Source: a bacterium
Lineage (GTDB): Bacteria > SZUA-79 > Acidulodesulfobacterales > Acidulodesulfobacteraceae
Assembly (NCBI GenBank): GCA_021784835.1
Contig: JAJYHI010000124.1
Location: 25,661 to 89,660, forward strand
DNA length: 64,000 nucleotides
Direction of reading: 5' to 3'
The position numbers and the translations under genes were made by a program. This document shows, piece by piece, positions 45,895 through 53,892 of the stretch. The notes beneath the pieces were generated by a model, which searched no databases, was not told the DNA's origin, and worked only from the letters and a program-made list of their open reading frames with translations. How positions within the stretch are numbered: position 1 is the stretch's first letter; each line of letters opens with the position of its first letter.

Positions 45895-46886
45895 TGGACG
45901 ATATTATATGCACTTTAGCTCTTAAAAAAATCAAAGGCCTGCAGAATAGGCATATAATTTTTTTAATTAATGCATTCGGCAGTCCCTGCGAAATTTTTAA
46001 CGCCGATAAGTCCGATTTTATTAAAACAGGTTTAAAAATAGATTACGTTAAGATATTAATAAATCAAAGAGTTATAAAGACGGCTTTTTTCGATGCCATA
46101 AAAGAGATTGACGAGATTTCTAAAAACGGCGTTAAAATAATAACTTTTAATTCTTCTTTATATCCGGCAAATTTACGCAAAATTAAAAATAAGCCTTTAA
46201 TTCTATATTATAAAGGGACATTAAAAGAGGACTTAAAAATAGCGGCAGCAGTCGTGGGGCAGAGAAAACCGCCGGAATATGCGGTTAAGTTGACGGAGGA
46301 TATAACCTCGGAACTATGTTCTTCAGGTTATGCTATAATAAGCGGACTTGCCTTAGGGATAGATTCGACTGCCCATAGGACTGCATTAAAAAACAACGGA
46401 TATACTATAGCCTTTCTTGGTTCAGGACTTCTTTCGCCGGTATATCCCTCTGAGAACAGGGATTTGTATAATGAAATAATATTTAACGGAGGTGCGCTGG
46501 TTTCGGAACTTTCGCCGCACGAACCTATATCTTCCAAAAATTTAGTGGCAAGGGACAGACTGCAGAGCGGGTCTTCGCTCGGAACTTTTGCGTTATCTTC
46601 GCCTTTAAAAAGCGGAACTATGAAAACTTGTGGTTTTTCTATTAAACAAAAACGACCGGTTTTTATTCCGGAATACAACTTAAATTTAATGAATTCTTAC
46701 GACAATGAAGGGTTGAAATCCCTTTACGGACAAGTCGGGGTTTTCGGAATAAAGTTGCGTGGAGATTTTATTCCGGATTTAGGTGCGTCTTTAGAAGAAA
46801 TGCATGACGTCCATAATAAACTTTACGCGGAAAGGTTTGCCGAAGACGACCGCCTGGTACAGCCGGGTCTGTTTGACATTATATAG
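45894..46886 (+). CDS. Atypical DprA-like Rossmann protein
   Basis: A 330-residue member of the DprA/Smf group that loads RecA on single-stranded DNA in transformation. The N-terminal helical part (1-95) is classic, and the Rossmann core shows VGQRKPPEYA (121-130), SGLALGIDSTAH (150-161), LGSGLLSPVYPSENR and SELSPHEP. It departs from standard DprA where FpxRNRiIagLs is expected (RDRLQSGSS at 220-228), where a conserved vvEA strand should be (TFALSS), and at the usual VPG (IPEY). No C-terminal winged helix is obvious, although the tail may hold a small domain. It may be a specialised paralogue. Preceded by the PRTase and followed by a palindrome array. Confidence 0.75.
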   Translation: MDDIICTLALKKIKGLQNRHIIFLINAFGSPCEIFNADKSDFIKTGLKIDYVKILINQRVIKTAFFDAIKEIDEISKNGVKIITFNSSLYPANLRKIKNKPLILYYKGTLKEDLKIAAAVVGQRKPPEYAVKLTEDITSELCSSGYAIISGLALGIDSTAHRTALKNNGYTIAFLGSGLLSPVYPSENRDLYNEIIFNGGALVSELSPHEPISSKNLVARDRLQSGSSLGTFALSSPLKSGTMKTCGFSIKQKRPVFIPEYNLNLMNSYDNEGLKSLYGQVGVFGIKLRGDFIPDLGASLEEMHDVHNKLYAERFAEDDRLVQPGLFDII

Positions 46887-46888
46887 AT

Positions 46889-46917
46889 ACGGTGCCAGAA
46901 TTCAATTCTGGCACCGT
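46889..46917. repeat. Family A palindrome, copy 4 (tandem unit 1)
   Basis: Perfect palindrome, arms ACGGTGCCAGAATT and AATTCTGGCACCGT around a central C, followed by AACAAATTGGAAA. It begins right after the dprA-like stop and is the first of three tandem units spaced 38-39 bases centre to centre. Confidence 0.85.
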
Positions 46918-46930
46918 AACAAATTGGAAA

Positions 46931-46955
46931 GGGACAGAATTCAATTCTGGCACCG
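46931..46955. repeat. Family A palindrome, copy 5 (tandem unit 2, chimeric arms)
   Basis: The core GAATTCAATTC is kept, but the left arm is GGGACAG (as in copy 3) and the right arm CTGGCACC (as in copies 2 and 4), so the arms no longer match. Its right arm can instead pair with the left arm of the next unit. CACAAATTGGAAG separates it from unit 3. Confidence 0.8.
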
Positions 46956-46968
46956 TCACAAATTGGAA

Positions 46969-46993
46969 GTGCCAGAATTCAATTCCGTATCCG
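46969..46993. repeat. Family A palindrome, copy 6 (tandem unit 3, chimeric arms)
   Basis: Left arm AGTGCCAGAATT, right arm AATTCCGTATCCGT: the halves come from two different arm types and do not pair beyond the core. The right arm implies a further arm variant (ACGGATACGG) elsewhere in the genome. Confidence 0.75.
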
Positions 46994-47082
46994 TAATAAA
47001 ACGGAAAAGATAAAAGAAACTTTAATCCTGCAATAGAGCGGCAAAAATCTCTTGAATATGTTATAATGACTATAAAATATCT

Positions 47083-47175
47083 ATGAAAAAGGTGTCAGAT
47101 TTTATTTTACGCGTACTAAAATAAACAATTAAAGATAAAAAATTTTGCGTAAAATTAATCTGACACCTTTTTCAT
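47083..47175. repeat. Family B hairpin, copy 2 (upstream of pheT)
   Basis: ATGAAAAAGGTGTCAGATT at the left pairs with its counterpart ending ACCTTTTTCAT at 47175. The inner stem is TTTTACGC/GCGTAAAA, whereas the other copies have TTTTCCGC/GCGGAAAA, a paired change on both arms. It ends 22 bases before the pheT start codon and the ribosome site follows directly. Confidence 0.85.
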
Positions 47176-47197
47176 AAAATAATCGGAGGAATTAAAA

Positions 47198-49630
47198 TTG
47201 AAAGTAAGCTTGAACTGGCTTAGAGAATTTGTTTATTTTAAAACGGAGCCCGAAAAAGTAGCCTCTCTTTTAAACGGCAGAACTATGGAAGTAGAAAAAA
47301 TATTTCCTTATTATTCGCAAAAAAAGTCGTTTCAAAATATCGTACTCGGTGAAATAAAAAGTATTGCGCCGCATCCTTCCAACGATAAGTTCGGCATAGC
47401 CGAAGTTTACGCAGGAGAAACCTTAGGAGTTAAAAGGATAGTGTTTACCAAAGAGGGACTAAACGTAAAAGTTGGAGACAAACCTCTTATAGCTACAAAA
47501 GGCACCGTATTCGACCACGGATTAAAAATTAGGGATAAGGCTATATTCGGCGTGGTTTCCGAAGCCGCTTTCTGTTCTGAAAAAGATTTGGGACTCCAGT
47601 TAAATATAGATTCGATAGCAGAATTTCCTTTTTTAAAAACAGGTATGTCTGCATTCGATATTTTTGAACTTGACGATACGGTTTTAGAATTCGATCTTGA
47701 GCCAAACAGACCGGATCTTTTTGGAATTATGGGATTTGCGTATGAGTTAGCGGCAATATTAGATAAAAAGATACTTTTACCTGAAATATACGAGGGCGTT
47801 AATATAAACGCCGGCGAAAAATATGTTTCCGATAGAAATGAATTAAGCGTTAATATAGCCGACGAAGAAATAGCGCCGTCTTATATAGCGGTAAAAATAT
47901 CTGGTTTAAAAATAAAAGAATCGGATTTGCATATTAAAAATAAGCTTATGAAAAGCGGCATAAGACCGATTAATAATATAGTCGATTTAACTAATATCGT
48001 AATGATGGAAACTTCACAGCCGCTGCATGCATTCGACGCTTCAAAACTTGACGGAAACGCAATTAACGTGAGGCTTGCGTTAAAAGGCGAAACCTCCGTT
48101 ACTTTAGACGGAAAAGAAAGAAAATTATCGGATGAAGATATAGTCATAGCCGATAAAAATAAAATTATCGCTATAGCTGGAATAATGGGTTCTGCAAACA
48201 GCGAAATAGGCGACGATACTGCAGATATTATCGTAGAATCGGCTAATTTCAATATGTCAAGAATAAGAAAGACCTCAAGGACGCTTTCTTTAAGGACGGA
48301 TGCTTCGACGCGCTTCGAAAAAGGGATAAGTCCCGCTTTAAGCATATATGCTATTAAACGTTTTCTGCAACTTCTTCGCAAATATGAGGGCGATATCAAA
48401 GTCAAATGCTATGCTTATGATATAAAGGAAGATAAAACCTCTAAAATTTATGAAATAGACCTTAGCGTCCTGTCGGAATTTTCTGGTGATTCGGCGGTAA
48501 ATAAAAAAGCTCATACCGTTTTGTCTAACCTAGGTTATCATGTCGAACCTTCTGCCGAAGAAAATAATGTTCTTAAGGTTTCCCCGCCCTATTTCAGGAT
48601 GGATATCGGCGAAACCGTAAATATTTACGAAGATATCTTAAGAATATACGGTTACGATAATATAAAGTCGTCTATGCCTTTAGGCATACTTGCTCCTCCG
48701 TTAAAAAACGCAAATTTCGAAACATACAGGCTTTATAGAAATTTATTAAGATATGCCGGATTTACCGAGATAATTTCGCCGTCTCTTACCGGCGAAAAAG
48801 AAATAAATATATCGGTTGCGAATTCTTCCATAGGCAGAAATTCGGTTTTAGAGCTTAAAAATTATATTTCCGCAGATTATGCTTTTTTCAGGATAAATCT
48901 TATACCTGATATTTTAAGGTCGGTTCAGCAAAATTCCAGAAAATATAAAAATATTAAGATTTTTGAAATAGGAAAAGCTTATATAGGAGAAAAGACCGAC
49001 GGTATGCCGGTTAACGAAAAAAATGTTTTATGCGGATGCGTCTGCACCGGTATTAAGAGTTCAAGCCGCGACACAGAATTTTATACCGGAAAAGGCATCG
49101 TCGAATTTTTGCTTAAAGAATCCGGAATAAAAAAATTTTCGTTCGATAAAACACAGGATGCAAGTTTTTATAACGAAAATGCATCGTTGGAAATTACCGC
49201 CGGCAAAGCTAAAGTAGGAATTTTCGGCGAAATTAAGAAAGAAATATTAGACGAATTTAAAATAGAAAGCAAGGTTTTTGCATTCGAGTTTGATTTAGAC
49301 CATATTAAAGAATATATCTCGAATAAAAAAACTTTCACGCCGCCGAACAGATATCCGGAGATTGAACAGGATATTTCTATAGTATGCGATAAAAACATAG
49401 AGTATGCTTCTATAGAAAAATTAATTAAAGGATATTCGGCATTAATTAAAAACGTCAGGCTTGAAGATATTTATACGGGCAAGCAGATAGACGAAGGCAA
49501 AATATCTTTTCTTATCAGATACGACGCTATTGCCGACGATAGAACGCTTACTATGGAGGAGGTCAATGAATTAAGGGACGGCTTGATTAAAGAACTTAAT
49601 AACCGTTTCGGTATAACTTTAAGAAGGTAA
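47198..49630 (+). CDS. pheT: Phenylalanyl-tRNA synthetase beta subunit
   Basis: The 810-residue tRNA-binding and editing subunit partner of PheS. It opens MKVSLNWLREFV, followed by an EMAP/OB-type tRNA-binding domain (IVLGEIKSIAPHPSNDKFGIAEV), the B3/B4 editing region (PNRPDLFGIMGFAYELA, NNIVDLTNIVMMETSQPLHAFD), B5, the catalytic-like core (RTDASTRFEKGI) and a C-terminal anticodon-binding FDX-ACB fold ending in NELRDGLIKELNNRFGITLRR. The start is TTG at 47198 with GGAGGA upstream. Separated from pheS by a helicase/PRTase/DprA module and by palindromic repeats. Confidence 0.95.
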   Translation: MKVSLNWLREFVYFKTEPEKVASLLNGRTMEVEKIFPYYSQKKSFQNIVLGEIKSIAPHPSNDKFGIAEVYAGETLGVKRIVFTKEGLNVKVGDKPLIATKGTVFDHGLKIRDKAIFGVVSEAAFCSEKDLGLQLNIDSIAEFPFLKTGMSAFDIFELDDTVLEFDLEPNRPDLFGIMGFAYELAAILDKKILLPEIYEGVNINAGEKYVSDRNELSVNIADEEIAPSYIAVKISGLKIKESDLHIKNKLMKSGIRPINNIVDLTNIVMMETSQPLHAFDASKLDGNAINVRLALKGETSVTLDGKERKLSDEDIVIADKNKIIAIAGIMGSANSEIGDDTADIIVESANFNMSRIRKTSRTLSLRTDASTRFEKGISPALSIYAIKRFLQLLRKYEGDIKVKCYAYDIKEDKTSKIYEIDLSVLSEFSGDSAVNKKAHTVLSNLGYHVEPSAEENNVLKVSPPYFRMDIGETVNIYEDILRIYGYDNIKSSMPLGILAPPLKNANFETYRLYRNLLRYAGFTEIISPSLTGEKEINISVANSSIGRNSVLELKNYISADYAFFRINLIPDILRSVQQNSRKYKNIKIFEIGKAYIGEKTDGMPVNEKNVLCGCVCTGIKSSSRDTEFYTGKGIVEFLLKESGIKKFSFDKTQDASFYNENASLEITAGKAKVGIFGEIKKEILDEFKIESKVFAFEFDLDHIKEYISNKKTFTPPNRYPEIEQDISIVCDKNIEYASIEKLIKGYSALIKNVRLEDIYTGKQIDEGKISFLIRYDAIADDRTLTMEEVNELRDGLIKELNNRFGITLRR

Positions 49631-49639
49631 AAAAACAAA

Positions 49640-49727
49640 GAAAAAGGTGTCAGATTAATTTTCCGCAATGAACTTTATGTGTTAATTGACTTCTTAAAAG
49701 CGGAAAATAAAATCTGACACCTTTTTC
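49640..49727. repeat. Family B hairpin, copy 3 (inverted orientation)
   Basis: Left arm GAAAAAGGTGTCAGATTAA and right arm ending AATCTGACACCTTTTTC. Its left arm and loop match the reverse complement of copy 1, so this copy is inverted relative to the others. It lies 10 bases after the pheT stop and could end that transcript. Confidence 0.85.
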
Positions 49728-49741
49728 TAACACCTTTTTCT

Positions 49742-49780
49742 TATTGGCAAATTTAGGAAAAACCCAAAATTGCCGATAGA
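49742..49780. repeat. Family D palindrome, copy 1
   Basis: TATTGGCAAATTTAGG and CCCAAAATTGCCGATA form an imperfect inverted repeat around a short A-rich loop. Half copies recur at 10392 and 49930. Confidence 0.55.
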
Positions 49781-49841
49781 AATATTTAAAACTGTTTCGG
49801 TATATTATAAATTCTGCATAAACGGCGTGCGTTTATATCTG

Positions 49842-49918
49842 CTTACGCAGGAATGACACCTGTTAGGTGAAAAGTTAAATTCCTTAATTGTCATTCCCGC
49901 GCAGGCGGGAATCCAGAA
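49842..49918. repeat. Family C REP-like element
   Basis: ATTCCCGC (49893-49900) and GCGGGAAT (49905-49912) form an 8-bp hairpin with loop GCAG, followed by CCAGA. A second inverted match, GGAATGAC near 49850 with GTCATTCC at 49890-49897, spans the element. The sequence is like the widespread 'GTCATTCCCGC...GCGGGAATCCAG' repeat of many bacterial genomes. Confidence 0.65.
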
Positions 49919-49929
49919 AAATAATTTTC

Positions 49930-49968
49930 TATTGGCAATTTTAGGAAAAATTAAAAAATTGCATTTTT
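49930..49968 (+). repeat. Family D repeat, copy 2 (partial)
   Basis: TATTGGCAATTTTAGGAAAAA repeats the left half of D copy 1 with one or two changes, then degenerates. The two D copies bracket the family C element. Confidence 0.5.
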
Positions 49969-50059
49969 GATGAAAAAAAAATATAATAAAACTTATGAAA
50001 CCGTAAATTTTTTAAAAATTTAAATAATTTTAAATAAACCATATAATAAAAAATAAAAC

Positions 50060-51157
50060 ATGTTTGAGAGTATAACGTACGATATATTAGCATTTTTAAT
50101 AGTAATAAGTATTATAGTTCTTATCCACGAGTTTGGACACTTTATAGTAGCGAAAAAACTGGGCGTAAAAGTCGAAAAGTTTTCCTTGGGTTTTGGGCCT
50201 AAAGTTTTCGGCAGGCAGATAGGGGAGACGGAATACCTTGTTTCTGCACTTCCGCTCGGCGGATACGTTAAGCTTACGGGAGAAGACCCGTCGGAAGAAT
50301 TGCCTCCCGAAGACAGAGATCGTTCATACAGCAGTCTGCCGCCGTATAAAAAGTTCCTAATTATATTTTGCGGGCCGTTTTTTAATTTTATTTTAGCGGC
50401 TATCATATTTACAATCATTTTTATGTCCGGAAGGCCTGTTTTGAAACCTGTTATAGGCGGACTTATGAAAGGTAAACCCGCCGTAAAAGCAGGACTTAAA
50501 AAAGGCGATATTATTACAAGCGTTAACGGCATAAAGGTTCATTCCTGGGCGGGCTTAGCCGAAAATATAGAAAAATACGGAAAAAAAACTTTAAAATTTG
50601 GAGTGGAAGAAAAAATAGGAAATAAAATTATCCATTCTTCGGTATCTGTTAAACCGCAATTAATATCGGGCTTTAATATATATAAGCAAAAAATAAATAG
50701 ATATATCATAGGAATAACGCCTTCAAATTCAAAAAATGCTGTTTTTTATAGATACGACGGTTTCTTCTATTCTTTTTATTCGGCATTAAAAGAGATATGG
50801 TTTATTATTTATATTACTATAGTCAGTCTTTTTTATCTGATAACAGGTAAACTTCCAGCAAGCGATCTGGGCGGGCCTATAATGATAGCTCAGCTTTCCG
50901 GACGGGCAGCCGTTTTGGGCGTTTCCGATTTTTTTTATTTCGTAGCATTCATCAGCGTTAATATAGGTCTTGTAAACCTCTTTCCTATTCCCGCGTTGGA
51001 TGGAGGACACCTGTTATTTTCGATTATAGAAATGGTAAAGAGGAGTCCGTTAAGCGTTAAATTTCAGGAAACTGCGGCTAAAATCGGTTTTGCGCTCTTA
51101 ATATTATTGCTTCTGTTCGTTTCTTACAACGATATATTACGCTCTATAAAAACTTAA
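50060..51157 (+). CDS. rseP: RseP-type site-2 zinc metalloprotease
   Basis: A 365-residue membrane protease that cuts anti-sigma factors or signal-peptide remnants within the membrane. The zinc motif HEFGHF is in the first helix (about residue 22). A single PDZ-like domain follows the second helix (PAVKAGLKKGDIITSVNGIKV), and the third metal ligand is in NLFPIPALDGGHLL. About four helices are present. RseP family members usually carry one or two PDZ domains; one is recognised here. tsaB follows after eight bases. dxr and cdsA, common neighbours, are not in this window. Confidence 0.92.
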   Translation: MFESITYDILAFLIVISIIVLIHEFGHFIVAKKLGVKVEKFSLGFGPKVFGRQIGETEYLVSALPLGGYVKLTGEDPSEELPPEDRDRSYSSLPPYKKFLIIFCGPFFNFILAAIIFTIIFMSGRPVLKPVIGGLMKGKPAVKAGLKKGDIITSVNGIKVHSWAGLAENIEKYGKKTLKFGVEEKIGNKIIHSSVSVKPQLISGFNIYKQKINRYIIGITPSNSKNAVFYRYDGFFYSFYSALKEIWFIIYITIVSLFYLITGKLPASDLGGPIMIAQLSGRAAVLGVSDFFYFVAFISVNIGLVNLFPIPALDGGHLLFSIIEMVKRSPLSVKFQETAAKIGFALLILLLLFVSYNDILRSIKT

Positions 51158-51165
51158 ATTTTTAT

Positions 51166-51870
51166 ATGTTTTTATCTATGGACAGCTCCAACGGTTATTC
51201 CAACCTGTTGGCAGCCGATGAAAATTTTAATATTCTTTCAGAATCGATATCGGATTTTCATGAAAAACATTCCGTTCTTATTTTTAAGCAGTTAGATGAA
51301 ATAGTATACAAGGCCGGTATAAAATTAACGGATTTAAAAGGAATAGCCGTTATTCTGGGACCCGGTTCTTATACCGGTATCAGGGTTTCTTTGACGATAG
51401 CGAAAACGCTGTCTTATGTGCTTAAAACGGCGGTAGTCGGACTTGGGAGTTTATCTGTTTGCGCATACAGAGCAGCTAAAGAAAACTCCGGATTAGAAAA
51501 AATTATTGCGGTTTGCTATGCATCGAAAGACCGTTACTATGTTTCCGAATTTTCTTCGGCGACTAAATATTTTGAAGGACAAATTAAAACCGATCTTTTA
51601 AATTTAGAAGAAATACGCCTTTTTTTAAACGCTATGAAAGATAAACCGCTTTTGGCGTATGGTTTTAACAATGAAAACGATTGTTCGTTTATCGAAGATA
51701 AATTAAAAAAAGAGGTTTCCGGCTTATTATTTTTAGACCTTAAAGATACGCCTTATTTTGCCGCTAAATATGCTATAGAAAGTTATAAAATAAACAGTGG
51801 TAAGGTTTTCAACGAAAAATATTCCGAAGAACTTTCGCCTTATTATGTTTACGGCAACGGTCCTTTTTAA
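51166..51870 (+). CDS. tsaB: tRNA threonylcarbamoyladenosine biosynthesis protein TsaB
   Basis: A 234-residue ASKHA-fold protein that partners TsaD in making t6A37 of tRNA. The opening FLSMDSSNGYSNLLAAD, EKHSVLIFKQLDE and the VILGPGSYTGIRVSL motif are diagnostic. It is catalytically inactive itself and serves as a platform for TsaD and TsaE, which are not in this window. It lies eight bases after rseP and is followed by the DUF465-like gene after 51 bases. Confidence 0.92.
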   Translation: MFLSMDSSNGYSNLLAADENFNILSESISDFHEKHSVLIFKQLDEIVYKAGIKLTDLKGIAVILGPGSYTGIRVSLTIAKTLSYVLKTAVVGLGSLSVCAYRAAKENSGLEKIIAVCYASKDRYYVSEFSSATKYFEGQIKTDLLNLEEIRLFLNAMKDKPLLAYGFNNENDCSFIEDKLKKEVSGLLFLDLKDTPYFAAKYAIESYKINSGKVFNEKYSEELSPYYVYGNGPF

Positions 51871-51921
51871 AGGTTTTATAGTTTTATAAATATAAATAAA
51901 TCCGCAGGAGGTGTAATTATT

Positions 51922-52161
51922 ATGCAATTTTTGGATGAAACGGAAAGAAAAACGGCTGAAATTTTAGCCGAAAAAGACGAGAATTTCAAGAAGATTTATA
52001 AAGAACATATAGAAATTGGAAAGGCTTTGGATAAATTCAGCACCAAGCCTTTTTTAACCCCTGAAGAACAAAAAACCATAAAAGAGTTAAAGTTAAAAAA
52101 ATTAAACGGCAACGATGTTATGAAAAAAATTATTAAAGAAAAGATTGCGGAAATAGGATAA
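51922..52161 (+). CDS. YdcH/DUF465-like small helical protein
   Basis: A 79-residue, highly charged helical protein. The second half, LTPEEQKTIKELKLKKLNGND, fits the DUF465 (YdcH) pattern of a helical hairpin ending in an LKK-x-KL motif. No catalytic residues and no signal peptide are present, and the function of this family is unknown. A strong ribosome site (AGGAGGT) precedes the ATG. It lies between tsaB and ilvD and may belong to either transcript. Confidence 0.65.
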   Translation: MQFLDETERKTAEILAEKDENFKKIYKEHIEIGKALDKFSTKPFLTPEEQKTIKELKLKKLNGNDVMKKIIKEKIAEIG

Positions 52162-52219
52162 ATAAAAAATTAATCAATATTAAAATAAAAATAAAATAAT
52201 TCTTAAGGATATATATATT

Positions 52220-53890
52220 ATGAGAAGCGACAATATTAAGGAAGGCATAGACAGAACTCCCCACCGGTCTTTGCTGTATGCAACCGGAATAGCTAAAGGC
52301 GATATGAAAAAACCTTTCATAGGTATAGCGTCAAGTTTTACCGATTTAATTCCCGGGCATATAGGAATAAGAGACCTTGAAAGGGCGGCGGAAAACGGCG
52401 TTTACAGCAACGGCGGACACCCTTTCGTATTTGGAATTCCCGGTATTTGCGACGGCGTAGCCATGGGTCACAGGGGTATGCATTATTCCCTTCCTTCAAG
52501 GGAGCTTATAGCGGATATGATAGAAACCATAGCGGAAGCGCACAGTCTTGACGGACTTATACTGCTTACCAACTGTGATAAGATAACGCCCGGCATGCTT
52601 ATGGCATCTTTGCGCCTTAATATTCCCGCTATCGTCGTCACCGCTGGACCTATGCTTTCCGGACACTATCACGGAAACAGACTTTCTTTCGTCCGCGATA
52701 CTTTTGAGGCGGTAGCAAAGTTCAGGATAAACGAAATTACCGAAAAAGAGCTTAACGACCTTGAAATGTGCGCATGCCCCGGGCAGGGTTCATGCCAGGG
52801 TCTTTACACGGCAAATACAATGGCTTGCATGACCGAAGTTCTTGGAATGTCCTTACCCGGCGCAGGTACGGCGCTTGCGGGTTCCGCTATCAAAAAAAGG
52901 ATAGCATTCGAGAGCGGCGCAAGGGTAGTCGATTTGGTTAGAAGCCAAATCCTGCCGAGAGATATAGCAACGATAGATTCTTTTAAAAATGCTATAGCAG
53001 TAGATATGGCGCTGGGCGGTTCTTCCAACTCGGTGCTTCACCTTCTTGCCATAGCAAATGAAGCCGGAATTAAACTTGATTTAAAACTTTTCGACGAAAT
53101 TTCTAAAAATACGCCCCAGCTAACAAGTTTAAGGCCTGCGGGAGAATATTTCCTCGAAGACCTTGATTTTGCCGGAGGAATTCCGTCCCTTTTGTATGAA
53201 CTTAAAGGTTTTATAAATACTAAATCTATGAACATAAGCGGCAAATCTATAGGCGAAATAATATCTAACGTTAATTACGTAAATAACGAAGTAATAAGAA
53301 AAGCAGATAATCCTTACCGTAAAGAAGGAGGTATAGCCGTTTTATTTGGGAATTTAGCGCCTAACGGAGCTATTATTAAATCCAGCGGCGTAAGTCCTTC
53401 TATGATGAAGTTTAAAGGAACGGCCGTCGTTTTCGACAGCGAAGAATCTGCCATGGAAAATATTTCTAAAGGAAAAATAAAAGAAGGAGACGTCGTCGTT
53501 ATAAGATTTGAGGGTCCCAAGGGTGGGCCGGGAATGCGCGAAATGCTTGCTCCTACTTCGCAAATAGTCGGAATGGGACTGGGCGAAAAAGTCGCCCTTA
53601 TTACCGACGGCAGATTTTCCGGCGGAACGAGAGGTCCATGCGTCGGACATATATCTCCGGAGGCTCAAGAAGGAGGCCCTATAGCCTTGGTAAAAAACGG
53701 CGATAAAATAGAAATCGATATTCCTAATAGAAAATTAAGCGTAGACGTTTCCGAAGCCGAATTAAACGAAAGGAAAAAACAATTTACGAAAAAACCGAAA
53801 AAAATAGACTACGGTTATTTGTCGAGATACGCCGAAATAGTATCTTCGGCTGACGAAGGCGCAATAGTAAACAGAAATATAAGGAAATAG
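52220..53890 (+). CDS. ilvD: Dihydroxy-acid dehydratase
   Basis: A 556-residue Fe-S dehydratase making 2-keto acids for valine and isoleucine synthesis. Key motifs: [20 protein letters not shown] with a cluster cysteine, the [18 protein letters not shown] segment with two further cysteines, and the C-terminal [20 protein letters not shown] loop that carries active-site residues. Length is standard for the bacterial enzyme. AAGGATA lies upstream of the ATG. ilvB begins three bases after its stop, so this is the first gene of the branched-chain operon. Confidence 0.96.
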   Translation: MRSDNIKEGIDRTPHRSLLYATGIAKGDMKKPFIGIASSFTDLIPGHIGIRDLERAAENGVYSNGGHPFVFGIPGICDGVAMGHRGMHYSLPSRELIADMIETIAEAHSLDGLILLTNCDKITPGMLMASLRLNIPAIVVTAGPMLSGHYHGNRLSFVRDTFEAVAKFRINEITEKELNDLEMCACPGQGSCQGLYTANTMACMTEVLGMSLPGAGTALAGSAIKKRIAFESGARVVDLVRSQILPRDIATIDSFKNAIAVDMALGGSSNSVLHLLAIANEAGIKLDLKLFDEISKNTPQLTSLRPAGEYFLEDLDFAGGIPSLLYELKGFINTKSMNISGKSIGEIISNVNYVNNEVIRKADNPYRKEGGIAVLFGNLAPNGAIIKSSGVSPSMMKFKGTAVVFDSEESAMENISKGKIKEGDVVVIRFEGPKGGPGMREMLAPTSQIVGMGLGEKVALITDGRFSGGTRGPCVGHISPEAQEGGPIALVKNGDKIEIDIPNRKLSVDVSEAELNERKKQFTKKPKKIDYGYLSRYAEIVSSADEGAIVNRNIRK

Positions 53891-53892
53891 CC

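Larger units (their letters stand above)
49631..50059 (+). other. 429-base repeat-rich gap between pheT and rseP
   Basis: No gene is seen. The gap contains, in order, a family B hairpin with an extra partial arm (CACCTTTTTC at 49731-49740), a D palindrome, a family C REP-like element and a second D copy, followed by an AT-rich stretch before rseP. It appears to be a site where several repeat families have accumulated. Confidence 0.7.

Noticed and set aside
46889..46993. Possible CRISPR array
   Set aside because: Only three units with a 38-39-base period; the palindrome varies while the 'spacers' (CACAAATTGGAA) are constant, the reverse of a CRISPR; no cas genes are seen.
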